Below are positions 1 to 6,179 of a DNA stretch of 8,716 nt, one piece after another. A program made the position numbers and the translations under genes. The DNA is from Pseudomonadota bacterium. Lineage in GTDB: Bacteria > Pseudomonadota > Alphaproteobacteria > Caulobacterales > Caulobacteraceae. Location: contig JAEXJH010000717.1 of assembly GCA_023445955.1 (NCBI GenBank), forward strand, positions 1-8,716. Reading direction: 5' to 3'. Below the pieces are notes generated by a model that ran no database searches, was not told where the DNA came from, and was given only the letters and a program-made list of their open reading frames with translations. Within the stretch, counting starts at the first letter, position 1. Each line of letters begins with the position of its first letter.

Positions 1-15
1 GCCCTACGATCTGGA

Positions 16-33
16 CCCCGGCTTTTGCCGGGG
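16..33. repeat. GC-rich hairpin downstream of bufD
   Basis: Perfect 7-bp arms CCCCGGC and GCCGGGG flank a TTTT loop, starting 20 bases beyond the bufD stop codon. It lies where an operon terminator would be expected. Read on the minus strand it is not followed by a T-run, so it is not a textbook intrinsic terminator. It shares the CCCGGC/GCCGGG core with the palindrome at 2053-2080. Both resemble the short palindromic intergenic elements that are common in alphaproteobacterial genomes. It may act as a 3'-end stabiliser or a weak terminator. The gene beyond it is outside the window. Confidence 0.5.
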
Positions 34-52
34 AGAGCGGAGTTGGAGGCGC

Positions 53-499
53 TCAGGGAATCTTGAAGACCCGGTCCAGGCTGAACTTCCCGCCGCCGCG
101 CGCGATCAGGAACAGCAGCAGGCCCGCCCACGACAGGTGGGTCGGCCAGGCGTCGGGATAGACGAAGATCTCGATCACCGCCGTCATGCCCAGGAACGCC
201 AGCGCCGAGAGCCGGGTGAACAGGCCCAGCACCAGCAGGATCGAGAACAGGTGCTCCGAATAGGTCGCCGCGTGCGCCGCCACGTCCGGCGGCAGCAGGG
301 GCACGTGGTACTCGGTCTCGAACAGCGAATAGGTGCTGTCCTTGATGTGCAGCAGGTCGTCGACCTTGGTGCGGCCCGACTGGAAGAAGATCGCCGCCAC
401 GCCGAAGCGAGTGACCAGGGCCAGGACGTCCTCGGTCAGCACCTTGCGGGCGAGATTGGCGAACGCGTCGAAGGGCGTGCGGAGCGTAAGAGCGGTCAT
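53..499 (-). CDS. bufD: DoxX-family membrane protein, last gene of bufferin operon
   Basis: Encodes 148 residues, starting [10 protein letters not shown]. The ATG overlaps the TGA of the upstream DUF2063 gene by four bases (ATGA), which fixes this start; the reading frame is open further upstream but runs into that gene. The protein matches the small DoxX family, with about four hydrophobic segments near residues 25-40, 75-92, 95-112 and 118-133. A conserved-looking stretch, [12 protein letters not shown], follows the first segment. DoxX proteins close many DUF2282-DUF692-DUF2063 operons and are named BufD in bufferin systems. The molecular role is unsettled; a link to redox or metal handling at the inner membrane is inferred from context. 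It should be translationally coupled to bufC and expressed from the sigmaF promoter upstream of bufA. Confidence 0.9.
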   Translation of the reverse strand: MTALTLRTPFDAFANLARKVLTEDVLALVTRFGVAAIFFQSGRTKVDDLLHIKDSTYSLFETEYHVPLLPPDVAAHAATYSEHLFSILLVLGLFTRLSALAFLGMTAVIEIFVYPDAWPTHLSWAGLLLFLIARGGGKFSLDRVFKIP

Positions 500-1221
500 C
501 GGCTGATTTCCATGAAGGCGCCGTCGGCGATAAGGCGGGCGAAGATTGAAGCGACATCGTCGCCCGCGCGCTCGGCGGCCTGGGTCAGGGTCTGACCGTC
601 GCGGCAGGCGCGCAGGAACTCGGTCTCGGCCTCGCCGATCACGCGGCGGGCGGCGCGGATGAAGAGAAGCGTCTCGGGCGTTTCCGAAAGCTCCAGGTCT
701 TCCCGGCCTTCGTAGGCGGCCGCCCACAGGCTGGGCAGGCTGGCGTCGAAGGCGGCGAAGCGGACGCTGGGGTGCAGACGCAGGCTGGTCTCGGCGAGCA
801 CTTCCGGCGCCAGGGCGGCGAGCGCCTCGGCGGTCAGGGCCGGCGCTTCAACGGCGAACAGGCTCTCGAGTCGCAGGCGATCGAGGTGGGCGACGCCGAC
901 GAGATAAGGCGTGTCCTGGGCCGGCGGGAACCGGCCGAGCCAGGCGGCGAACTCCTCGCCATAGTCCAGCAGGGCGGCGCCGGTCGGCGGGGCCTCGCGG
1001 GCGAACATCGCGGCCGCGGCGCGGAACCAGTCCTCGCCGACCAAGGACAGCACGGTGGGGAAATTGGCGGCCAGGGCGTCGACGCAGCCCTTGGCGATGG
1101 TGTTGCGGTAGACCGACAGCCCGGCCTCGCCCGCGTCGGGCGCGAGCCAGGGCGACAGGGCCGATCGCTCACCGCCGAGGGCGGCGACGAAGGCGTCCTG
1201 GAAGTCCAAGAGCTCAGGCAT
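496..1221 (-). CDS. bufC: DUF2063 partner protein of the DUF692 (MNIO) enzyme
   Basis: Encodes 241 residues with ATG start [11 protein letters not shown]. It has the DUF2063 layout: an N-terminal FQxAF element (residues 7-11), SVYRNT (36-41), NFP (53-55), a Val-Gly pair (61-62) and [11 protein letters not shown] (78-88), then [14 protein letters not shown] (106-119). Older databases call this domain a putative DNA-binding domain. In MNIO systems such as methanobactin and bufferin it is instead the partner protein that works with the DUF692 enzyme on the precursor peptide. It starts 8 bases inside the end of bufB and ends 4 bases inside bufD, so the three genes are almost certainly co-translated. 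The C-terminal part (about 185-241) is helical and less conserved in appearance. The family call is firm; the function is inferred from the characterised systems. Confidence 0.9.
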   Translation of the reverse strand: MPELLDFQDAFVAALGGERSALSPWLAPDAGEAGLSVYRNTIAKGCVDALAANFPTVLSLVGEDWFRAAAAMFAREAPPTGAALLDYGEEFAAWLGRFPPAQDTPYLVGVAHLDRLRLESLFAVEAPALTAEALAALAPEVLAETSLRLHPSVRFAAFDASLPSLWAAAYEGREDLELSETPETLLFIRAARRVIGEAETEFLRACRDGQTLTQAAERAGDDVASIFARLIADGAFMEISR

Positions 1222-2035
1222 GAACCGGCTCCAGCATCGCGGCGGCGCGGTCGCGCTCGGCCATCAACACGGCGAAGTCGGGGATGTCGTCGTCGCGCTC
1301 GATCAGGGTCGGGCGCGGGCCGATGCGGTCGATCAGGCGGCGGTACAGCGCCCAGACCGGCTCGGCGATCGGCGCGCCGTGGGTGTCGATCAGGAGGGCC
1401 GAGCCGCCTTCGTCCAGGCCGTGGCCGGCCAGGTGGATCTCGCCGATCGCCTCGGCGGGCAGCGCGTCCAGATAGGCCTCGGCCGAGTAGCCGAGGTTGC
1501 TGGCGCTGACGAAGACGTTGTTGACGTCGACCAGCAGGCCGCAGCCGGTCTTGGCGACCAGGGCCTTCAGGAGATCGACCTCGTCCAGGTCGTGGCCGGT
1601 CAGCGGCAGGTAGAGCGACGGGTTCTCGATCAGCACCCGGCGGCCGAGCGCGTCCTGCATCCGGCCGATATTGTCGGCGATGCGCGCCAGCGCCGCGTGG
1701 GTGCGGGGAAAAGGCAGGAGGTCGGGCTGGTGCATCCCGCGATGGGTCGACCAGGCCAGATGCTCGGACACTACGAACGGCTCGAACCGGTCGACCAGGC
1801 GCTTGAGGGCGGCCAAGTGTTCGCGGTCGGGATCGGCGTCGGCGGCCAGGGACAGGCCCACCCCGTGCAGCGACAGCGGCCGGCGTTCGCGGATGGCCTC
1901 AAGCGCCGCCAGACGCGGCCCGCCAGCCGACATGTAGTTTTCGGGATGAACCTCGAACCACAGGCCCGCCGCGTCGCACGCGAGGGCGTCGGCATAGTGC
2001 TGGGATTTGAGGCCGAGGCCGGCGGTGGGGGTCAT
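1214..2035 (-). CDS. bufB: DUF692/MNIO multinuclear non-heme iron peptide-modifying enzyme
   Basis: Encodes 273 residues, typical for DUF692. Family hallmarks appear in order: GLGLKSQH (6-13), WFEVHPENY (26-34), LHGVGLSL (56-63), SEHLAW (90-95), LPFPRT (107-112), GRRVLIENPSLY (131-142), LLVDVNNVFVSASNLG (167-182), EIHLAGH (199-205), IDTHG (216-220) and LIERDDDIP (244-252). The His, Glu, Asn and Asp residues in these motifs line the TIM-barrel iron site in studied members, so the enzyme looks intact. In bufferin systems it converts precursor cysteines into thiooxazole-type heterocycles together with BufC. The ATG at 2035 is the only sensible start; the upstream frame runs through the palindrome at 2053-2080. 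Its ribosome site is weak (GGACTGCGAAG), in contrast to the strong one of bufA, which fits less enzyme than substrate. A small variation is Arg247 where many homologues have Trp (IEWD). Confidence 0.93.
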   Translation of the reverse strand: MTPTAGLGLKSQHYADALACDAAGLWFEVHPENYMSAGGPRLAALEAIRERRPLSLHGVGLSLAADADPDREHLAALKRLVDRFEPFVVSEHLAWSTHRGMHQPDLLPFPRTHAALARIADNIGRMQDALGRRVLIENPSLYLPLTGHDLDEVDLLKALVAKTGCGLLVDVNNVFVSASNLGYSAEAYLDALPAEAIGEIHLAGHGLDEGGSALLIDTHGAPIAEPVWALYRRLIDRIGPRPTLIERDDDIPDFAVLMAERDRAAAMLEPVHA

Positions 2036-2052
2036 CTTCGCAGTCCAAAACC

Positions 2053-2080
2053 TGTCATCCCGGCCGCAGCCGGGATGACA
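2053..2080. repeat. Perfect palindrome between bufA and bufB
   Basis: Arms TGTCATCCCGGC and GCCGGGATGACA are exact reverse complements over 12 bases around a CGCA loop. It lies in the 59-base gap between the bufA stop and the bufB start. In RNA it would form a very stable stem-loop on either strand. No T-run follows, so full termination is not expected. It could protect the 3' end of a short bufA message or let only part of transcription continue into bufBCD. The sequence resembles the dispersed GTCATCCCGG-type intergenic palindromes of alphaproteobacteria, so it may be a genomic repeat recruited here. That can be decided only by searching the whole genome. Confidence 0.8.
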
Positions 2081-2094
2081 GCTTCGAGGGGCGC

Positions 2095-2388
2095 TTACAT
2101 CTTCGGCGTCAGCGAGCCCATGCCGTTCGGGGTCTTCATCGTGACGCACGTGCCCTTGGCCACGTGCTTCCAGGCGTCGCCTTGGTAGTCGGTCTTCGAG
2201 GTGCCGGCGCACGAGGTGCCCGCGCCCGCCTTGCAGTCGTTTTCGCCGGCCTTGGCCACGCCGTAGCACTTTTCCATGGCGGGCTTGGCGCCGGTCTTCA
2301 TGTGGTCGTCAGCGGCGGAGGCCATCGAGACGCCGGCCGACAGGGCGAGGACGGCGGCCAGGGCGGCGGTGGTGGCGGTGCGGTTCAT
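2095..2388 (-). CDS. bufA: Bufferin-type precursor peptide (DUF2282), secreted and Cys-rich
   Basis: Encodes 97 residues. The ATG at 2388 has a strong ribosome site, AAGGAG, 7 bases upstream, which rules out the longer in-frame start. An N-terminal signal peptide is clear: MNRTA, then a hydrophobic stretch to about residue 22 and an AxA site with likely cleavage after Ala25. The mature part (about 72 residues) has four cysteines: EKCYG (Cys41), ENDC (Cys52), SCAGTSK (Cys60) and KGTC (Cys81). This is the conserved DUF2282 pattern, ending in [12 protein letters not shown]. In Caulobacter bufferins the cysteines of such peptides are modified by the DUF692-DUF2063 pair, and the exported product binds copper. 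As first gene of the operon, with its own sigmaF-type promoter and strong translation signal, it should be the most abundant product. Which cysteines are modified here cannot be read from sequence. Confidence 0.93.
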   Translation of the reverse strand: MNRTATTAALAAVLALSAGVSMASAADDHMKTGAKPAMEKCYGVAKAGENDCKAGAGTSCAGTSKTDYQGDAWKHVAKGTCVTMKTPNGMGSLTPKM

Positions 2389-2425
2389 GGGGTTTCTCCT
2401 TGGTGTCGTTCGTAGGGGCGTTTCT

Positions 2426-2454
2426 CGACGGAGCGACATTTCGTCGCCCGGTCG
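2426..2454 (-). promoter_or_regulatory. Stem-loop at the 5' end of the bufA transcript
   Basis: On the minus strand, CGACCGGGCGAC and GTCGCTCCGTCG pair over 12 positions with one C-C mismatch and one G-U pair, around the loop GAAAT. The promoter at 2463-2488 predicts a transcription start near 2456-2457, so the hairpin would sit within a few bases of the mRNA 5' end. About 24 unpaired bases would follow before the AAGGAG ribosome site. Hairpins so close to the 5' end commonly protect an mRNA from decay. A regulatory role is inferred only. Confidence 0.5.
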
Positions 2455-2462
2455 AAGGGAGA

Positions 2463-2488
2463 TACGAGGGGCGCGTCACGAAGGTTAC
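2463..2488 (-). promoter_or_regulatory. sigmaF-type promoter driving bufABCD
   Basis: Read on the minus strand: GTAACC (-35, 2488-2483), a 16-base spacer, then CGTA (-10, 2466-2463). The -35 box, spacing and CG start of the -10 are the same as in the plus-strand promoter of sigF, 55 bases away. This agrees with the GTAACC-N16-CGAA type of motif I recall for Caulobacter sigmaF targets. Expected transcription starts near 2456-2457, giving a bufA leader of about 70 bases. The motif pair is seen directly; recognition by sigmaF is inferred. Confidence 0.8.
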
Positions 2489-2543
2489 ATCGGTCGGCGA
2501 ACAAAATTTCGGAGGGGTGCTTTTCGAGCTGGCGCGACACCGT

Positions 2544-2569
2544 GTAACCATCCCGCCCTCGCGCGCGAA
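2544..2569 (+). promoter_or_regulatory. sigmaF-type autoregulatory promoter of sigF-nrsF
   Basis: GTAACC (-35, 2544-2549), a 16-base spacer and CGAA (-10, 2566-2569). It faces away from the bufA promoter and implies positive autoregulation of sigF. The -10 box ends only 11 bases before the GTG start of sigF at 2581. The transcript leader would then be roughly 4-6 bases, leaving no room for a Shine-Dalgarno site. Confidence 0.82.
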
Positions 2570-2580
2570 TAGGGGCAGGC

Positions 2581-3120
2581 GTGACGGATACCGAGACCCG
2601 TTTGAAGGCGCTGATGCTACGCGGGATGGACGGCGACGCCGCCGCCTATCGCGAGTGTCTGGCCGTTCTCGGCGTCCGGCTTCGCGCCTATTTCGCGCGG
2701 CGGATGTCCGGCGCGCCCGGCGATGTGGAGGATCTTGTGCAGGAGACGCTGCTGGCGGTGCATCTCAAGCGGTCGACCTGGGACTCGTCCCAGTCGTTCA
2801 CCGCCTGGGCGCATGCGGTGGCGCGCTATAAGCTGATCGACCACTGGCGGCGGCGGAAGGTCCGCCAGACCCTGCCGATCGAGGACCACATCGAGTTCCT
2901 GGCCGCTGACGAGCCCGAGCCGGGCGTGGGCCTGGAGCTGGATCGCGCCCTGGCGACCCTGCCCGACAAGCAGCGGACCCTGGTGTCCGACGTCAAGCTG
3001 ACGGGCCTGTCCCTGGCCGAGGCCGGGGCGAAGGCCGGCATGTCGGAAGGGGCGGCCAAGGTCGCCCTGCACCGAGCGCTGAAGGCCCTGGCCGAAAGGA
3101 TGCGCCGTGCAGACGGATGA
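2581..3120 (+). CDS. sigF: ECF sigma factor, SigF type (metal-stress response)
   Basis: Encodes 179 residues from a GTG start. It has the two-domain ECF architecture. Region 2 spans about residues 22-93 and includes DVEDLVQETLLAVHLKR and FTAWAHAVARYKLIDHWRRR. A variable linker follows (94-120). Region 4 (about 124-175) contains LPDKQR and the helix-turn-helix segment LSLAEAGAKAGMSEGAAKVALHRALKAL. It overlaps the DUF1109 anti-sigma gene by 14 bases and is preceded by a promoter matching its own presumed recognition motif. This is the arrangement of Caulobacter sigF, which responds to chromate and cadmium by release from NrsF. The GTG start gives the usual N-terminus with LKALMLRGMDGD. An internal ATG at 2614 with GAAGG five bases upstream is an alternative that would remove 11 residues but keep region 2. 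Confidence 0.92.
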   Translation: MTDTETRLKALMLRGMDGDAAAYRECLAVLGVRLRAYFARRMSGAPGDVEDLVQETLLAVHLKRSTWDSSQSFTAWAHAVARYKLIDHWRRRKVRQTLPIEDHIEFLAADEPEPGVGLELDRALATLPDKQRTLVSDVKLTGLSLAEAGAKAGMSEGAAKVALHRALKALAERMRRADG

Positions 3121-3745
3121 TCTGATCGACGCCCTGGCTTCGGACGCGGAGATCTCCCGCGCGCCGCCCAAGCGCCTGGCCATGGTCGCCGGCCTGGGGG
3201 CGCTGGCGGCCCTGGTGCTGGTGCTGAACTGGCTGCACACCCGCCACGACCTGATGCCGGCCATGCGCGGCGGCATGTTCTGGATGAAGGCGCTCTATAC
3301 GGGCCTGCTGGGCCTAGCCGGCTACCTGGCCATTGAGCGCCTGGCGCGGCCGACCGGCTCGGGCCGGCGCGGCTGGATCCTGGGCCTGGTGGTCCTGGGG
3401 GCCTTCTGCGTCGCCGGCGTGGTCCAGGCGCTGATGAGCCCCGATATCCAGATGGCCCTGCACATGCTGCGCGGCCATTCCTGGCACGTCTGCAGCCGCA
3501 ATATCCTGATGCTGGGCCTGCCGATGCTGGGCCTGGGCCTGTGGGTGGTGCGCGGCATGGCTCCGACCCGGCCTGTCCTAGCGGGTCTGGCCACCGGCCT
3601 GTTTTCCGGCGGAGTGGCGGCGACGGTCTATGGCCTGCACTGCGCCGAGAACACCTTCACCTTCGTGGCGCTCTGGTACAGCCTCGGCGTGCTGGCCCTG
3701 GCGGCCCTGGGCGCGGTGATCGGGCGCTGGGCGCTGCGCTGGTAG
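3107..3745 (+). CDS. nrsF: DUF1109 membrane anti-sigma factor NrsF
   Basis: Encodes 212 residues. The GTG start lies inside the sigF 3' end with AAAGGA six bases upstream, so translation is probably coupled. A short cytoplasmic N-terminus, MQTDDLIDALASD, is followed by six hydrophobic segments (about 24-43, 58-77, 89-110, 131-148, 154-176, 184-208). This is the DUF1109 fold that holds the sigma factor at the inner membrane. Two cysteines lie in segments predicted to face the periplasm: Cys129 in WHVCSRN and Cys179 in YGLHCAENT. They correspond to the pair near positions 131 and 181 required for metal sensing in Caulobacter NrsF. A third, Cys101, lies within the third membrane segment. The expected role is to hold sigmaF inactive until metal attack on the cysteines releases it. 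Confidence 0.9.
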   Translation: MQTDDLIDALASDAEISRAPPKRLAMVAGLGALAALVLVLNWLHTRHDLMPAMRGGMFWMKALYTGLLGLAGYLAIERLARPTGSGRRGWILGLVVLGAFCVAGVVQALMSPDIQMALHMLRGHSWHVCSRNILMLGLPMLGLGLWVVRGMAPTRPVLAGLATGLFSGGVAATVYGLHCAENTFTFVALWYSLGVLALAALGAVIGRWALRW

Positions 3746-3907
3746 GCAGCCGGCTGTCCCCAGAACTAGCGACGATCAAGTTTCGTGTCGTCGCCTTCCG
3801 GTCGATTGACAAACCGTCGTTCCGCCACTGAAGTGCCGCCGCCTTTCGCGAATGAGACGCGATAGGCATCGCTGGCAACCGCCATACGGCTCTGTGGGGA
3901 GAGGCGC

Positions 3908-4579
3908 GTGACGATCGACGACACCGTCGCTCCCATCAGCGGAGCGGGAGCGGGCGCGCCCATCTGGTCGGCCGCCACCCTGCCATGGCGCCTGGCCGAG
4001 GTCGCCGCCGCCGGCGCGCTCGCGGGCGTGTTGATGATCCTGGGCTGGCTGGACCTGCGTCCAGACCTGTCCGTCGCCGTCGTCCACCCGTTCTTCTGGA
4101 TCAAGGCCGGCTATCCCGCCGCCGTGGCGGTGCTGGCCCTGGTCGCTGCAACCTGGATCGCGCGCTGCCGGACCACGGGGCTCGTGGCCCTGGCGGGCGC
4201 GGGCGCCCTGGCCGGCGCCATGCTGATCGCCGGCGGCGTTCAGGCGTCGAGCATGACGGCCGGCGCACTGGCGACACTCTATTGGCCGAACGCCGCGGTG
4301 TGTCTCGGCAACATCCTGGTCATCGCCGCCCCGATCCTGGCCCTGACCGTGGCCGGGCTGCGCGACGTGGATCTGGAGCAACCCGCCATCACCGGTTTCG
4401 CCTGCGGCCTGTTTTGTGGGGGCGTAGCGGCGGCGGTCGACGGCTTGCACTGCTGGCAGGGGACGTACGCGTTCGTGGGACCCTGGTTCACCTTGGCCAT
4501 GCTGCTCAGCGGCGCGGCCGGGGCTGGCGCGGTGAAGCTGCTCGCCCGTCGCCGCCGCTTTCTGGCGCTAGCAGAATAG
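3908..4579 (+). CDS. Second DUF1109/NrsF-like membrane protein (paralogue)
   Basis: Encodes 223 residues from a GTG start with GGGGAG six bases upstream. It has six hydrophobic segments in the same order as NrsF. Collinear matches by eye are GWLDLRPDL with NWLHTRHDL, FFWIKAGY with MFWMKALY, VCLGNIL with VCSRNIL, and GLFCGGVAAAVDGLHC with GLFSGGVAATVYGLHC. Both sensor cysteines are kept (Cys132, Cys182), and three more are present (87, 166, 170). The N-terminus is different: the DDLIDALASD segment is replaced by a Gly/Ala/Pro-rich stretch, so sigma binding may be lost or changed. No second sigma gene is next to it. It lies 162 bases after nrsF without a convincing promoter and may be read through from sigF-nrsF. 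Family membership is firm; the role is unknown. Candidates are an accessory metal/redox sensor, a modulator of NrsF, or an anti-sigma factor for a distant sigma. Confidence 0.85.
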   Translation: MTIDDTVAPISGAGAGAPIWSAATLPWRLAEVAAAGALAGVLMILGWLDLRPDLSVAVVHPFFWIKAGYPAAVAVLALVAATWIARCRTTGLVALAGAGALAGAMLIAGGVQASSMTAGALATLYWPNAAVCLGNILVIAAPILALTVAGLRDVDLEQPAITGFACGLFCGGVAAAVDGLHCWQGTYAFVGPWFTLAMLLSGAAGAGAVKLLARRRRFLALAE

Positions 4580-4582
4580 GCC

Positions 4583-6166
4583 TCACGCCGCCGGAACGCT
4601 CGCGCCCAATCGATCGATCAGATGGTCGCCGACCCGCATGGCGTTGGCCACCGTGGTCAGGGTGGGGTTCACCGCATTGGCCGAGACGAAGAAGCTGGTG
4701 TCGACCACATAGAGATTGTCCAGCTCGTGGGCCTTGCAGTCGCGGTCCAGCACCGAGCTCTTGGGATCGATCCCGAACCGCGTCGTGCCGCACTGGTGGG
4801 CCGTGCCGTACAGCGGCAGCAGCGAGTCGACCTGGAAGTGATGCTGCGAGATCGGATGGGCGTGGTCGACGAAGCCGTCCAGCGAGGCCTTGAGGATCTT
4901 CACCAGCCGGTCGTGGCCCTCGAGGTTGGAGAAGGTGTAGTCCAGCGAGATCTTGCCGTTGCCGTCGACCCGCACGCGGTTGTCGGGCGAGGGCAGGTCC
5001 TCGGAAATGACCAGCATCGACAGCATCCGCTCGGCCGCCGCGCCCGACAGCGCGTCGGGCACCAGGGCCGGCGGCAGCCAGTCCTCGACCTGGCCCTCCA
5101 GGGTCTGGCCGGACATGTATTCCAAGAGCTGGATGTGCCCCATCGGCAGGTCGTAGCCGCCCTTGGGATCGCCGTAATAGAAGTCGTTGACCGCCAGGGT
5201 CTTGGGGAAGGTCACCGCCTGGTGGGCGGCGGTGACGCTGACCATGGCCGACGAGTTGTGGAACATGTAGTTGCGGCCGACCTGGTCGGAGCCGTTGGCC
5301 AGGCCGTTCGGATGGGCGGCGTTGGCCGAGGCCAGCAGGACCACCGCCGTATTGGCCGCGCCCGCCGCCAGCACCACGATGTCGCCGCGCCAGCGCTCCT
5401 CGCCGTGCTCGGTCTGGCAGACGATGTCGGTGACGGTCTTGCCGCTTCCGTCGGTCTCCAGCCGCAGGACCTTGCGGCCGGGCAGCAGGGTGACGTTGGG
5501 CAGGTCCAGCAGGGGCTCGATCGCCAGGGTGCGGGCGTCGCACTTGGCGCGGAGCAGGCAGGGATAGCCGCCGCAGGTCTTGCACTTGATGCAGGTCGAG
5601 GTGACGGGGTGGTCCTGGTCCAGCTTGACCCCCAGCGGCAGCGAGAACGGTCGCCAGCCTTGGGTCTCCCAGTGGCCCTTCAGCGCCGCCACGCCCGCGT
5701 CGTGCTTGACGGCGGGATAGAAATAGGGCGGCTCGTCGCCGTTCTCGGTCGGGTCCTCGCCGCGCGTACCGTGCACCTGCCACAGCTTTTCAGCCTCGGT
5801 GTAGTAGGGCGCGAGATCCGTCAGGCTGATCGGCCAGGCGGGCGAGACGCCGCCGGCGTGCTGGACGTCGGTGAAGTCGCGCCCGCGCATCCGCATCAGG
5901 GCCGCGCCGTAGAAGGTGGTGTTGCCGCCGACCCAGTAGTGGGTGTTGGGCGTGAACGGGTGGCCGTGCTTGTCGAACCAGCGCTCCTGGGTGCGATAGC
6001 GGCGCTGAATGAAGACCGCCTTGGGGCTCCAGTTCTCGGCCTCGCGCGGCAGGTGCTCGCCGCGTTCCAGGATCAGGATCGACTTGCCCGTCGGGGCCAG
6101 TCGCTGGGCCAGGGTCGCTCCGCCGGCGCCCGAACCGATGATGACGATGTCGAAGTGGTTGGCCAT
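4583..6166 (-). CDS. GMC-family FAD-dependent oxidoreductase with Cys-rich cluster
   Basis: Encodes 527 residues. The FAD-binding dinucleotide fold is at the very N-terminus (DIVIIGSGAGG, 6-16; Glu34-Arg35 at the end of the second strand). GGNTTFYGAALMR (80-92) matches the GMC flavin-contact region. The C-terminal active site has His457 (TAHQCGTTRFG) and Asn500 (SANAVNPTLTTVANA), the His/Asn pair of this superfamily. Between them in sequence and the N-terminus lies a cluster, Cys192, 195, 198, 203 and 209, spaced C-x2-C-x2-C-x4-C-x5-C. Related dehydrogenases carry an iron-sulfur cluster, but I cannot show that here. There is no signal peptide and no small subunit or cytochrome gene nearby. 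The substrate (an alcohol, sugar or sterol-like compound) is unknown. The ATG is 13 bases after the upstream SDR gene with GGAG in the gap, so the two are likely one operon. Confidence 0.88.
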   Translation of the reverse strand: MANHFDIVIIGSGAGGATLAQRLAPTGKSILILERGEHLPREAENWSPKAVFIQRRYRTQERWFDKHGHPFTPNTHYWVGGNTTFYGAALMRMRGRDFTDVQHAGGVSPAWPISLTDLAPYYTEAEKLWQVHGTRGEDPTENGDEPPYFYPAVKHDAGVAALKGHWETQGWRPFSLPLGVKLDQDHPVTSTCIKCKTCGGYPCLLRAKCDARTLAIEPLLDLPNVTLLPGRKVLRLETDGSGKTVTDIVCQTEHGEERWRGDIVVLAAGAANTAVVLLASANAAHPNGLANGSDQVGRNYMFHNSSAMVSVTAAHQAVTFPKTLAVNDFYYGDPKGGYDLPMGHIQLLEYMSGQTLEGQVEDWLPPALVPDALSGAAAERMLSMLVISEDLPSPDNRVRVDGNGKISLDYTFSNLEGHDRLVKILKASLDGFVDHAHPISQHHFQVDSLLPLYGTAHQCGTTRFGIDPKSSVLDRDCKAHELDNLYVVDTSFFVSANAVNPTLTTVANAMRVGDHLIDRLGASVPAA

Positions 6167-6179
6167 GACGTCGGCTCCG

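Noticed and set aside
772..2188. Two long plus-strand open frames opposite bufC and bufB
   Set aside because: They are shadows of conserved minus-strand genes, with skewed composition and no domain pattern or ribosome site.
3747..3756. Palindrome CAGCCGGCTG just after the nrsF stop as a terminator
   Set aside because: It has no loop and no T-run. A 10-base palindrome is not unusual in DNA this GC-rich.
3806..3834. TTGACA with TGAAGT 17 bases downstream as a housekeeping promoter
   Set aside because: The -35 is perfect, but the -10 is poor for both the general and the Caulobacter-type consensus. It is not strong enough to annotate.
3875..3900. GCAACC upstream of the second DUF1109 gene as a third sigmaF promoter
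   Set aside because: The -35 differs by one base, but the sequence 16 bases further is GGGA rather than CGWA, and it coincides with the ribosome-binding site.
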